Notes under the pieces: model-generated
Told to the model about the DNA's origin: nothing
Database searches by the model: none
What the model saw: only the letters and a program-made list of their open reading frames with translations
Position numbers and translations under genes: made by a program
Shown: positions 18,318-27,405 of the stretch, one piece after another
Numbering within the stretch: position 1 is the stretch's first letter
Layout: each line of letters begins with the position of its first letter
From: Alphaproteobacteria bacterium
Lineage (GTDB): Bacteria > Bacteroidota > Bacteroidia > Chitinophagales > Chitinophagaceae
Direction: 5' to 3'
Assembly (NCBI GenBank): GCA_030053915.1
Contig: JASGCT010000005.1
Coordinates: 1 to 64,000 of the forward strand
DNA: 64,000 nucleotides

Positions 18318-18324
18318 ATAAATA

Positions 18325-18933
18325 ATGACTAAAAAAACCTTGTTCTATGCAGTTTTTTTTATTGTACTTTTAACAATTCTATTTTTATATAACAAATATA
18401 ATAAATATAATGCAAAAATTGTCTTGCCCGTATTAAGCTATGTGAACCCTTTTGCATTTACAGACCAAAATAATAATTCCTTTACAAATAAAACAATGGA
18501 AGGAAAAATTTGGGTAGTTAGTTATTTCTTCACGTCTTGTAAAGGTATTTGTCCTAATTTAAATACGGCGCTTAAAACTATTGCTATAGAATTTAAAAAT
18601 GATACGAATGTTAAGATTATAACCCATACCTGCCAACCAGAAAAAGATTCAATAGCTGTTTTAAAAAAATATGCTGCAGACTGGGAAATAACACCGCATC
18701 AATGGTATTTTGTAACAGGCAATAAAAACGAATTATACTATATGGCTCGGCAAAGTTATTTGTTAGACGATCCCAATAATAATCGCAAAAATATCTCTGA
18801 TGACTTTATACATACACAATTTTTTGCTTTAGTAGATAAGGAAGGACAAATAAGAGGACAAATTTATGATGGCTTAAAGCAGTCCGATTTAAAACTATTG
18901 GCTGATGACATTCGTAATTTAGAAAAAGAATGA
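18325..18933 (+). CDS. SCO1/SenC family copper chaperone-like thioredoxin protein
   Basis: Membrane-anchored thioredoxin-fold protein of 202 aa with one N-terminal helix (about 5-22). It has the SCO copper-binding set: C72-KGI-C76-P and His163 (DDFIHTQFF). SCO proteins insert copper into the CuA site of cytochrome c oxidase or act as thiol reductases for it, on the periplasmic face. No oxidase gene is in the window, but a DUF420 gene is 2 kb upstream. It is a single gene facing the cobalamin adenosyltransferase. Confidence 0.92.
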   Translation: MTKKTLFYAVFFIVLLTILFLYNKYNKYNAKIVLPVLSYVNPFAFTDQNNNSFTNKTMEGKIWVVSYFFTSCKGICPNLNTALKTIAIEFKNDTNVKIITHTCQPEKDSIAVLKKYAADWEITPHQWYFVTGNKNELYYMARQSYLLDDPNNNRKNISDDFIHTQFFALVDKEGQIRGQIYDGLKQSDLKLLADDIRNLEKE

Positions 18934-19000
18934 CCAAACTAAAGTTTATATTAGTTGTTTTGAAATTTTAAATTTTTGCGGTTTTATAAAAGCTATTTTT

Positions 19001-19552
19001 TTAAGGTTTCCAATATATTTCTGCTTTGTTGGTTTTAAAAAGCACATATCGGGCTAAAACAAATAAATAATCACTTAGTCTATTTAAAAATATTATATAA
19101 TTCTCAAAGTTTTGAAGTTTTTTAGTAATAACCCATTCAACTAAACGTCTTTCGGCTCTACGACAAACTGTTCTTGCATGATGCAATTGCGATGCTAATG
19201 GCATCCCTTGAGGTAAAATAAAATATTTTAAAGGTGGCATCATGGCTTGATACCTATCTATTTGTTGTTCTAAAAAGCCTATGTTCTCTACAGTTATTTC
19301 GGGGAGTTTAAAAGCGGGAGTTTCATTGAGGTCGCAAGCTAAAATACTACCCAAATTAAACAACCAAATTTGAATTTTTGTTAGTTCGTCCCTACATAAA
19401 CTCAGGTTATCGATATCAATTACAAGTCCAATACAAGCATTTAATTCATCAACAGTTCCATAAGATTCAATTTGCAAATCAAACTTCCAGACTTTGTTCC
19501 CACTTAATAAAGCGGTTTGTCCTTTATCGCCAATTTTAGTATAAATTTTCAT
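19001..19552 (-). CDS. Cob(I)alamin adenosyltransferase, PduO type
   Basis: Transfers adenosyl from ATP to cob(I)alamin to make coenzyme B12. The N-terminal MKIYTKIGDKGQTALL segment and YGTVDELNACIG are the PduO ATP-binding signature, and VCRRAERR is the conserved Arg cluster. 183 aa is full length. It lies 6 nt after the ABC ATPase stop and ends the gatC-ABC-adenosyltransferase unit. It implies a B12-dependent enzyme elsewhere in the genome. Confidence 0.94.
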   Translation of the reverse strand: MKIYTKIGDKGQTALLSGNKVWKFDLQIESYGTVDELNACIGLVIDIDNLSLCRDELTKIQIWLFNLGSILACDLNETPAFKLPEITVENIGFLEQQIDRYQAMMPPLKYFILPQGMPLASQLHHARTVCRRAERRLVEWVITKKLQNFENYIIFLNRLSDYLFVLARYVLFKTNKAEIYWKP

Positions 19553-19558
19553 ATTTTG

Positions 19559-20236
19559 TTAATGAATTGTGTCAATAATGCCGTCTCTCATTCTAATAAT
19601 TTTTTTGGCATGTTTGGCAATATCTTCTTCATGAGTTACAATAATAATAGTATTCCCTTGTTCAGAAATATCCTTAAAAATTTCCATCACCTCAAGAGAT
19701 GTTTTAGAATCAAGATTACCTGTTGGTTCATCGGCTAATAATATAGCAGGGTTATTAACAAGCGCCCGAGCGATAGCAACTCTTTGAATTTGCCCCCCAC
19801 TTAATTCGTTCGATTTATGATGTGCACGGTCTTTAAGCCCAACTTTCTCAAGGCATTCCATGGCTCTTTTAGTTCTTTCTGATTTTCCAACTCCGCTATA
19901 TACTAACGGTAACGCCACATTTTCAGTTGCAGAAAGTCGAGGTAATAAGTTAAATTGTTGAAAAATAAACCCAATTTCTTTGTTTCTTACTTTGGCAAGG
20001 TCGTCGTCCTTCATTTTACTTACATCTTGTCCGTTTAATATATATGCGCCCATAGTTGGCGAATCAAGGCAACCTAATATATTCATTAAGGTACTTTTGC
20101 CACTTCCTGAAGGACCCATTAATGCTATGTATTCGCTTTTATAAATGGATAAACTAAGGTCTTTTAATACTGGAATAATATTTTTACCTAAGTAATAATT
20201 TTTTTTGATATTTACAAGTTTTATAAGTTCTTTCAT
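19559..20236 (-). CDS. ABC transporter ATP-binding protein (LolD/MacB type)
   Basis: ATPase subunit of 225 aa. Walker A is GPSGSGKST (41-49), the Q-loop is in [10 protein letters not shown], the signature LSGGQIQRV is at 145-153, and Walker B is ILLADEPTG (165-173). The best fit is the MacB/LolD/FtsE group, which pairs with FtsX-fold permeases for lipoprotein release or export. No permease is adjacent, so substrate and partner cannot be assigned. It starts 1 nt after the gatC stop. Confidence 0.93.
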   Translation of the reverse strand: MKELIKLVNIKKNYYLGKNIIPVLKDLSLSIYKSEYIALMGPSGSGKSTLMNILGCLDSPTMGAYILNGQDVSKMKDDDLAKVRNKEIGFIFQQFNLLPRLSATENVALPLVYSGVGKSERTKRAMECLEKVGLKDRAHHKSNELSGGQIQRVAIARALVNNPAILLADEPTGNLDSKTSLEVMEIFKDISEQGNTIIIVTHEEDIAKHAKKIIRMRDGIIDTIH

Positions 20237-20237
20237 T

Positions 20238-20528
20238 TTATTTTGATATTATTTTAGGTACTTTAAAAAAATGTTGGTCGTTATTTATGGAATTGTTAAA
20301 AACAGAATTCGTGTTAAGGTGTTCTATTTTGGGATCGTCAACAATATTTTCAATATTGGTTAATGGTATATTTTTGGAAGTTAATTGATTAGGATTTATA
20401 TTCTTCAATACATCCATCATAGCAATCATGGAATCTAATGATTTTTTTATGGTGGAAAGTTCATCAGGATTTATATCTAAATACGATAAATTGGCAAGGT
20501 GTTTAATAGTGTCGAAATTAATGTCCAT
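20238..20528 (-). CDS. gatC: Asp-tRNA(Asn)/Glu-tRNA(Gln) amidotransferase subunit C
   Basis: Small subunit (96 aa) that wraps around GatA and stabilises the GatCAB complex, which amidates misacylated Glu-tRNA(Gln) or Asp-tRNA(Asn). It matches the family in the early [14 protein letters not shown] helix, the mid DVLKNIN segment and the terminal FKVPKII. gatA and gatB are not nearby. First gene of the minus-strand unit. Confidence 0.88.
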   Translation of the reverse strand: MDINFDTIKHLANLSYLDINPDELSTIKKSLDSMIAMMDVLKNINPNQLTSKNIPLTNIENIVDDPKIEHLNTNSVFNNSINNDQHFFKVPKIISK

Positions 20529-20541
20529 TGTTTATTTTTTA

Positions 20542-20549
20542 CAAAATTA
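20542..20549 (-). promoter_or_regulatory. Putative -7 box of the gatC operon
   Basis: Minus-strand TAATTTTG, 13 nt before the gatC ATG. Such boxes arise easily in AT-rich DNA, but the position is right. Confidence 0.45.
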
Positions 20550-20716
20550 ATCATTTTTTAATTATAAAAAAAATTTTATGTTAAATGGTAAATTTTAAGT
20601 ATTTTGGGACTATATAATTTATGAAACAAAAAAAAAAATAGGAATCTTAGAAAAAAAAACGATACACAATTAAAATAATTTTAACAAATAATAATAATAT
20701 TCAATCAAAAATTTCC

Positions 20717-20724
20717 TACCTTTG
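20717..20724 (+). promoter_or_regulatory. -7 box of the IscA-type gene
   Basis: TACCTTTG, a perfect match, ending 10 nt before the ATG at 20735. The 5' leader would be only a few bases. Confidence 0.65.
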
Positions 20725-20734
20725 CAAAAAAATT

Positions 20735-21076
20735 ATGGAAAAAATCATAGAATTTACAACAGGGGCATTAATCGAAATAAAAAGATTAAACAGTCTTGAA
20801 ATTATGGCTAATCCATTAAACGATAAAGTTTTAAGAATCGGTGTAAAAGGTGGTGGTTGTAGCGGTATGACCTATATTTTGGAGTTCGACCAAACCACAC
20901 CTAGTGATGAAATTTTCAATACCCAAGATATCACATACTGTATCGATAAAACACATAAATTATACTTAATCGGAATGACCATCGATTGGGAAAATGGTTT
21001 ACAAAATAGAGGTTTTACATTCAAAAATCCCAATGCGTCTAAAACCTGTGGTTGCGGCACGTCGTTTGCTGTTTAA
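20735..21076 (+). CDS. Iron-sulfur cluster assembly protein, IscA/ErpA (HesB) family
   Basis: A-type Fe-S carrier of 113 aa. The three conserved cysteines are present: C42 in GGGCSGMTY and C105/C107 in the C-terminal CGCGTSF. These proteins pass Fe-S clusters to apo-enzymes. IscA, SufA and ErpA cannot be told apart from sequence alone. It is monocistronic, with its own promoter, 112 nt before sucA. Confidence 0.93.
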   Translation: MEKIIEFTTGALIEIKRLNSLEIMANPLNDKVLRIGVKGGGCSGMTYILEFDQTTPSDEIFNTQDITYCIDKTHKLYLIGMTIDWENGLQNRGFTFKNPNASKTCGCGTSFAV

Positions 21077-21162
21077 TATTTGCTAAAATTATAATTTATT
21101 TATTTTTTAACACTTAAATTAAATTTTTATTTATTTTGTTGCAAAAATTTAAAAATATTATG

Positions 21163-21170
21163 TACATTTG
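21163..21170 (+). promoter_or_regulatory. -7 box of the sucA operon; fixes the sucA start
   Basis: TACATTTG matches TAnnTTTG and ends 18 nt before the ATG at 21189. A possible in-frame TTG start at 21168 lies inside this box and would not be transcribed. Confidence 0.65.
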
Positions 21171-21188
21171 CAAAAATCAAAATTTGAT

Positions 21189-24041
21189 ATGCAAGATTTA
21201 AGTTTTATTTACAATTCCCACCCTAATTATATTGAACAATTATATAAATCGTTCAAAAACGACCCAGCATCTATTGACGAAGAATTTAAATTATTTTTTG
21301 AAGGATTTGATTTTGCTGTTTCTAATTATGTTCCTCCACATGCAAATCTTGAATCTAAACAAGAATCTAAACCCATCGAACCAGCCATATCGTCAATTCA
21401 AAACGCATCTTTGCCACTCAAAACCCCACACGCAAATCTCAATAATACCTCGCCTAACGCCTCAAACCTAGAGAAAGAACTTCAAGTATATCGATTAATT
21501 TCAGGATACAGAAATAAAGGTCATTTATTAGCTAAAACAAATCCTTTAAAACCTAGAAAAGATCGCAACCCTGAGTTAGAACTAAAATTTTTTAATTTAA
21601 CCAGTCAAGACCTACAAACTCAATTTAAGTGCTCTAATTTAATTGGTTTAAATAACGCCACTTTAAAAGAAATTTTAGAGTTTCTTCAAAAAGCATATAC
21701 TGGTAAAATTGGTATAGAATTTAAATATATTTCCAACCAAGAGATTGTTAATTGGTTGTCTCAAAATATTGAATTTGAATTTAATAAGGAATTTACTAAC
21801 GAAAAAAGACGCCGCATATTTGATAAAATAAACCAAGCAACCGTTTTTGAAAATTTTCTACAAAAAAAATTTATTGGTCAAAAAAGATTTAGTTTAGAAG
21901 GTGGCGAAACAACGATTGCGGCTTTAGATGCCATCATTCAATCTGCCTCAAATATTGGCGTTGAAGAATTTGTGATTGGTATGGCACATCGAGGCCGTTT
22001 AAATGTCCTAGCAAATGTTTTAGATAAAACATACGAAAGTATCTTTTCAGAATTTGAAGGCGAGGTTACACCAACCGAAACTATGGGGAGCGGTGATGTG
22101 AAATACCATCTCGGTTATAGTAGTGAAATTAATACCTTGTCTGGTAAAACAGTCTATGTTAAACTTATGCCCAACCCATCTCATTTAGAAGCTGTTGATC
22201 CTGTTGTTTTAGGCTATACCCGCTCAAATGCCGATATCTTATATAATTCAAATTACGATAAAATACTTCCTTTATTAATACATGGCGACTCCTCGATCGC
22301 TGGACAGGGTATAATTTATGAAATTTTACAAATGTCTAAATTAAAAGGATACTATACCGGTGGTACCATTCATTTTGTTATAAATAATCAAATTGGTTTT
22401 ACTACTGATTTTGATGATGCCCGAAGTTCAGCATATTGTACTTCTTTAGCGGCGATGATTCAAGCCCCAGTATTACACGTGAATGGAGACGACCCTGAAG
22501 CAGTTGTAAAATGCGTTGAATTAGCCGTTCAATACAGGCAAAAATATAAGTCAGATATTTTTATTGATATGGTATGCTATCGAAAACATGGTCATAATGA
22601 AGGCGATGATCCAAAATATACCCAACCCAATTTATATGCACTTATTGAAAACCACCCCAGCGTTCGAGAAATCTATTTTCAAAAATTAGTGAATTTAGGA
22701 AGCCCTGAAATTGTTAGTTTAGCTAAAGATATGGAACAAAAGTTTTGGAAAGATTTACAAGATCGTTTAGAAAATGTTAAACAAAATAATCTACCATATC
22801 ACTATCAAGCCCCTCAAAAAATATGGCAGTCTATGAAAAGTAATGTTAAAGAAGAAGATATTTTTGCTGACGTACTTACGAATATTTCAAGCACAGATTT
22901 TAATCAGCTTTTTAATATTATCATGACATTTCCAGATGATTTTAACCTAACCCCAAAGGTAGATAAATTAATTCAAGATAAAATTAAACTTTTAGAAAAC
23001 ACAAATAAAGTAGATTGGGCAACTGCCGAACTATTAGCTTATGCTTCTATTTTAAACGAAGGCAAAACCGTTCGAATAAGTGGTCAAGATGTGCAACGCG
23101 GTACCTTTAGCCATAGACATGCTGTACTTTACGATGCTGATAGTAATACGCCTTATAACCGTTTAGAGTTCAACAACGGTTTCAAAGACATGAAGTTAAA
23201 AATATATAACTCATTATTAAGCGAATATGGAGTTTTAGGGTTTGAATACGGATATGCTTTAGCCAACCCTGATGCCTTAGTTGTATGGGAAGCACAATTT
23301 GGCGATTTTGCAAACGGCGCCCAAACAATCATTGATCAATTCATCGCTTCTGGAGAACAAAAATGGCAACGCAAGAACGGACTGGTTATGTTATTACCAC
23401 ATGGCTACGAAGGACAAGGTCCTGAACATAGCAGTGCAAGAATTGAACGATTTTTGCAATTAGCCGCCGATTGTAATTTTATAGTATCAAATGTTACTAC
23501 TGCCGCCAACTTTTTTCATTTATTAAGACGACAAATTATTTGGCCTTTTAGAAAACCATTAATTAATTTTACGCCTAAATCTAATTTAAGAAACCCCCTA
23601 ACCTATAGTAACTTTAAGGATTTTGTTAGCGGTGGCTTTAATCCTATTATTGATGACATCGACCAAAATAATAACAGAAGTTTAGTTGATAAAATATTAT
23701 TGTGCTCTGGTAAAATCTACTTTGACCTTTACGAACAACAAAAAAAAGATAATATTCGTAATGTTGCTATAATTAGAATCGAACAAATTTATCCTCTTCC
23801 AATACAACAATTAAAAGACATTTTTCAAAAGTATCCTAAATATGATAAGCGTCAAATAAAATTTTACTGGGTGCAAGAGGAACCATTAAACATGGGCGCC
23901 GCTTTGTTTTTAATTATGAATCTAACCTTTATTAAATTCGGCATCATCAGTCGAAAACCTACAAGCTCTATCGCCACCGGTTTTTATAAAATTCACCAAA
24001 AAGAACAATTAGATATTATAACTACAGCATTTAAAGTTTAA
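21189..24041 (+). CDS. sucA: 2-oxoglutarate dehydrogenase E1 component
   Basis: Thiamine-diphosphate enzyme that decarboxylates 2-oxoglutarate in the TCA cycle and transfers succinyl to the lipoyl group of E2. N-terminal SFIYNSHPNYIEQLY matches the E2-binding leader of OdhA/SucA. The GMAHRGRLNVL, HGDSSIAGQG and HGYEGQGPEHSSAR motifs are diagnostic. I start at ATG 21189 (950 aa) rather than the upstream TTG, because the -7 box covers the TTG. It is followed by sucB after 10 nt, the usual pairing. Confidence 0.97.
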   Translation: MQDLSFIYNSHPNYIEQLYKSFKNDPASIDEEFKLFFEGFDFAVSNYVPPHANLESKQESKPIEPAISSIQNASLPLKTPHANLNNTSPNASNLEKELQVYRLISGYRNKGHLLAKTNPLKPRKDRNPELELKFFNLTSQDLQTQFKCSNLIGLNNATLKEILEFLQKAYTGKIGIEFKYISNQEIVNWLSQNIEFEFNKEFTNEKRRRIFDKINQATVFENFLQKKFIGQKRFSLEGGETTIAALDAIIQSASNIGVEEFVIGMAHRGRLNVLANVLDKTYESIFSEFEGEVTPTETMGSGDVKYHLGYSSEINTLSGKTVYVKLMPNPSHLEAVDPVVLGYTRSNADILYNSNYDKILPLLIHGDSSIAGQGIIYEILQMSKLKGYYTGGTIHFVINNQIGFTTDFDDARSSAYCTSLAAMIQAPVLHVNGDDPEAVVKCVELAVQYRQKYKSDIFIDMVCYRKHGHNEGDDPKYTQPNLYALIENHPSVREIYFQKLVNLGSPEIVSLAKDMEQKFWKDLQDRLENVKQNNLPYHYQAPQKIWQSMKSNVKEEDIFADVLTNISSTDFNQLFNIIMTFPDDFNLTPKVDKLIQDKIKLLENTNKVDWATAELLAYASILNEGKTVRISGQDVQRGTFSHRHAVLYDADSNTPYNRLEFNNGFKDMKLKIYNSLLSEYGVLGFEYGYALANPDALVVWEAQFGDFANGAQTIIDQFIASGEQKWQRKNGLVMLLPHGYEGQGPEHSSARIERFLQLAADCNFIVSNVTTAANFFHLLRRQIIWPFRKPLINFTPKSNLRNPLTYSNFKDFVSGGFNPIIDDIDQNNNRSLVDKILLCSGKIYFDLYEQQKKDNIRNVAIIRIEQIYPLPIQQLKDIFQKYPKYDKRQIKFYWVQEEPLNMGAALFLIMNLTFIKFGIISRKPTSSIATGFYKIHQKEQLDIITTAFKV

Positions 24042-24051
24042 TTTTTAAAAT

Positions 24052-25389
24052 ATGATTACAGAAATACTGGTACCAAGTCTTGGTGAATCTATTCAAGAAG
24101 TAACATTTTCAAAATGGTTGGTTGCAGATGGCGCATTTGTACAAATAGACCAACCCATTGCAGAACTTGAAAGCGAAAAAGCAACACAAGAACTGACAGC
24201 CGAAGTTGCAGGCTATATAACCCATTGCACTACCGAAGGTGCTACATTAAAAATACACGACCTCATCGCTAAAATTGATAGTAATAATAAAAATACAACA
24301 CAAAATAAAAACGATGAATTTCAAACATTAAATAATCTTTTTTCGCAGGCCAACTCTACCCATACGCCTTTAACAGAACAAGATAAAACCGAATTTAAAA
24401 AATATGAAGCCGTTCCAATTCATGCTACGCCCTTAGCCAAACAAATGATTGATGATGGTAATATTGATATTTCGCAACTAAAAGCAACAGGTACCGGAAA
24501 TAAAATTACAAAAAATGACGTCTTATCTGTATCGCAACTTGAAGCCAACAACAATCCCACAGAAAAAATTGACCATCAAGCACCCCCTCAAAATAAAACA
24601 TTACCCCTGACACCAGTAACACAACAACCACAATTTAAAAATTCAATTGACAGTTCGATAATGAGGCAAAATCGACCAGAAAAAATTAGTAATATTAGAC
24701 GCACAATTAGCAAACGTTTAGTTGATGTTAAAAATTCAACAGCTATGCTTACTACTTTTAATGAAGTAGATATGCAAGCAATTTTAGATATTAGAAAAAA
24801 ATATAAAGAAAAATTTAAAGAAAAACATAATGTAAGCTTAGGATTTATGAGTTTTTTCCTTAAAGCTGCAGCACAAGCGTTAATCGAGTTTCCTGCCGTA
24901 AACGCCTATTTTATGCAAGACCAAATTATTTATCATAACTATGTTGATATTTCTGTTGCTGTAAGTACCACCAAAGGATTAACCGTACCCGTTGTTCGTA
25001 ATGTGCATGTTTTAAGCATGGCAGAAATTGAAATGGCTGTTGCAGAATTGGCAGAAAAAGCCAAAAATAATAAAATTTCGTTAGATGATTTAACAGGCGG
25101 TACCTTTACTGTGTCTAATGGTGGAATTTTTGGCAGTTTAATGAGCACCCCAATTATCAATCCACCACAATCTGCTATATTAGGTATGCATAAAATTCAA
25201 GAAAGACCCGTTGTAGTCAATAGTAAAATTGAAATTAAACAAATGATGTATGTGGCTTTGAGTTACGACCACCGTATCATTGACGGTAAAGATTCTGTTG
25301 GATTTTTAATTAGAATCAAAGAACTTTTAGAAAACCCTATCTTACTTTTAGTTGGTAAAGACCCAATTTCATCTCTCCTTGAATTATAA
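24052..25389 (+). CDS. sucB: Dihydrolipoamide succinyltransferase (E2 of 2-oxoglutarate dehydrogenase)
   Basis: Core E2 enzyme of 445 aa that passes succinyl from the lipoyl arm to CoA. Domain order: one lipoyl domain (1-75, lipoyl-Lys K43 in ESEKATQEL), a linker, the peripheral E1/E3-binding domain (HATPLAKQMIDD..., about 124-160), a Pro/Gln-rich linker, and the catalytic domain ending in the active-site DHRIIDGKD. Adjacency to sucA favours the succinyl rather than acetyl enzyme. lpd (E3) is not present. Confidence 0.95.
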   Translation: MITEILVPSLGESIQEVTFSKWLVADGAFVQIDQPIAELESEKATQELTAEVAGYITHCTTEGATLKIHDLIAKIDSNNKNTTQNKNDEFQTLNNLFSQANSTHTPLTEQDKTEFKKYEAVPIHATPLAKQMIDDGNIDISQLKATGTGNKITKNDVLSVSQLEANNNPTEKIDHQAPPQNKTLPLTPVTQQPQFKNSIDSSIMRQNRPEKISNIRRTISKRLVDVKNSTAMLTTFNEVDMQAILDIRKKYKEKFKEKHNVSLGFMSFFLKAAAQALIEFPAVNAYFMQDQIIYHNYVDISVAVSTTKGLTVPVVRNVHVLSMAEIEMAVAELAEKAKNNKISLDDLTGGTFTVSNGGIFGSLMSTPIINPPQSAILGMHKIQERPVVVNSKIEIKQMMYVALSYDHRIIDGKDSVGFLIRIKELLENPILLLVGKDPISSLLEL

Positions 25390-25397
25390 TTTGTTTC

Positions 25398-26564
25398 ATG
25401 CTTATTCTAAAAAAATACATTCATACAGCTAAAGATATAATCAATAAGTTTGATGGTTTAAAACCTTTTAATAAGTTTTTGAAAGGCTACTTTTATGAAA
25501 ATCATAAATTTGGAAGTAGAGATAGACGCATGATTTCCAATATATGTTATTCCATTTTCAGATTAGGAGCGTCTATACAGAATCTTCATTTTAACGACCA
25601 AGCTAAGGTTGCCTTATTCTTAAATGATGCCAGTATAGATATTTGGGCTGAAATTTACGACAATGACTGGATTTTACATTGGCATAAATCTATTCCTGAA
25701 AAAATTGAATTTGTAAACCACAAATATCCAGATTTTAATTTTGACAATATGTTTCCTTTTAAATACTTAATGTCAAACCATATAAAATTTAATGACTTTA
25801 TTTATTCTTTTTTAAAAAAACCAGAATTTTTCATAAGACTTCGTCCTGGTTACGAAGAAAAAGTACAATTTAAACTAAACCAAGCCGAAATCAATTATAC
25901 TAAAATATCAAACCAAATTTTGTCTTTTAAAGAAAATATTGATTTAGAAAAATTTTTATTAATAGATATTGAAGCCGTTATTCAAGATATAAACTCTCAA
26001 CGTGTTTGTGAATTGTTAAAAAAAATCCCCCCAAAAAATACATACCATGTTTTAGATGCTTGCGCCGGCGCAGGGGGCAAAACAATACTCATTCATGATA
26101 CCTTAGAACCCGCAACCATTTCGATTAATGATATTAGAACCCAAAAAATAAAAGTCTTACAAAAAAGATTATTAAAGGCAAGAATTCAAGTACTAAAATA
26201 TTTTAACCTTGATTTAACCACGAACCTTATTTTTAAAAAATTTAACCTTATTTTAATTGATGCACCCTGCAGTGGTAGCGGTACATGGATTAGAACCCCC
26301 GAAGCTATTAAATATTTTGAAAATGAACACTTATCAAAATTACGCTACACGCAAACTTCTATAATAAAAAACTGCCTTGAAATGCTTGAAGTTGGTGGGT
26401 ATTTATTATATGTAACTTGTTCGGTTTTTAAATCTGAAAATGAAGATCTTATAACGCATATTATTTCTCAAAATGATTTAGAATTAATTGAAAGCCAATA
26501 TTTTATAGGATATGAGAATCATGGTGAAACCTTGTATGGCGCATTATTAAAAAAAAACAATTAG
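25398..26564 (+). CDS. RsmB/NOP2/Sun-family RNA cytosine-5 methyltransferase
   Basis: SAM-dependent m5C methyltransferase of 388 aa, probably acting on rRNA. Motif I is DACAGAGGKT (about 218-227), motif IV DAPCSGSGTW (about 290-299) with the cysteine that releases product, and motif VI YVTCSVF with the catalytic cysteine. An N-terminal NusB-like helical part may be present. It lies 8 nt after sucB and 1 nt before the transketolase half, so it is transcribed with sucAB although unrelated in function. Confidence 0.9.
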   Translation: MLILKKYIHTAKDIINKFDGLKPFNKFLKGYFYENHKFGSRDRRMISNICYSIFRLGASIQNLHFNDQAKVALFLNDASIDIWAEIYDNDWILHWHKSIPEKIEFVNHKYPDFNFDNMFPFKYLMSNHIKFNDFIYSFLKKPEFFIRLRPGYEEKVQFKLNQAEINYTKISNQILSFKENIDLEKFLLIDIEAVIQDINSQRVCELLKKIPPKNTYHVLDACAGAGGKTILIHDTLEPATISINDIRTQKIKVLQKRLLKARIQVLKYFNLDLTTNLIFKKFNLILIDAPCSGSGTWIRTPEAIKYFENEHLSKLRYTQTSIIKNCLEMLEVGGYLLYVTCSVFKSENEDLITHIISQNDLELIESQYFIGYENHGETLYGALLKKNN

Positions 26565-26565
26565 T

Positions 26566-27402
26566 ATGAATAATTTAACAGATATAGCTACCCAAATAAG
26601 GCGAGACATTGTAAGAATGGTTCATGGGGCGTCTAGTGGGCATCCAGGCGGCTCCTTAGGATGTACTGATTTCTTAACCGTTTTGTATTTTAAAATCATG
26701 ACCCTCCAATTACCTTTTTCAATGTCTGGTTTGAACGAAGATGTATTCTTTTTATCAAACGGTCATATTTCGCCCCTTTTTTATGCAGTATTGGCACGGC
26801 GTGGATATTTTGATATCGATGAATTGAAAACATTTCGCAAAATCAACAGTCGTTTACAAGGACATCCCACCACACATGAACATTTGCCTGGTATAAGGGT
26901 GGCTTCGGGTTCGTTAGGACAAGGACTTAGTGTTGCTATTGGGGCTGCCTTAGCAAAAAAATATAATCAAGATCATTGCTTTGTATATACTTTAGTTGGC
27001 GACGGCGAATTGCAAGAAGGACAAAATTGGGAAGCCATCTTATTTGCCGCTCATAACAAAGTAGATAATTTAATTTTAACTGTAGATTTTAATGGTCAAC
27101 AAATAGACGGTTCTACAAAACAGGTTTTACATTTAGGCAATATTGGAGAAAAATTTTCAGCCTTTGGATGGCAAGTTTTTACAATGGACGGACACAATTT
27201 AGAAGATATTGAAAATACAATATTAAATGCCAAGGAAAGCCACGGCAATGGTTTACCCAAGGTTATTATCATGACTACTTCTATGGGGAAAGGCGTACCA
27301 TTTATGGAAGGAAGCCACGAATGGCATGGTATAGCACCCAACGACCAACAATTAGCCCATGCCCTTCAAGTATTAGGTGAAACAAATTTAGGCGATTATT
27401 AA
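26566..27402 (+). CDS. Transketolase, N-terminal (ThDP pyrophosphate-binding) subunit
   Basis: 278-aa protein matching only the N-terminal half of transketolase. It has SSGHPGGSLGCTDFL at the start, the ThDP/Mg2+-binding GDGELQEGQNWEA (about 145-157) and the DFNGQQIDG segment. In split transketolases this subunit pairs with a separate C-terminal pyrimidine-binding subunit. That gene normally follows, but here the next gene is a convergent TonB receptor. The end is natural (HALQVLGE...), not a frameshift: no C-terminal half is visible in any frame downstream. It ends 3 nt before the receptor stop. Confidence 0.9.
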   Translation: MNNLTDIATQIRRDIVRMVHGASSGHPGGSLGCTDFLTVLYFKIMTLQLPFSMSGLNEDVFFLSNGHISPLFYAVLARRGYFDIDELKTFRKINSRLQGHPTTHEHLPGIRVASGSLGQGLSVAIGAALAKKYNQDHCFVYTLVGDGELQEGQNWEAILFAAHNKVDNLILTVDFNGQQIDGSTKQVLHLGNIGEKFSAFGWQVFTMDGHNLEDIENTILNAKESHGNGLPKVIIMTTSMGKGVPFMEGSHEWHGIAPNDQQLAHALQVLGETNLGDY

Positions 27403-27405
27403 CAA

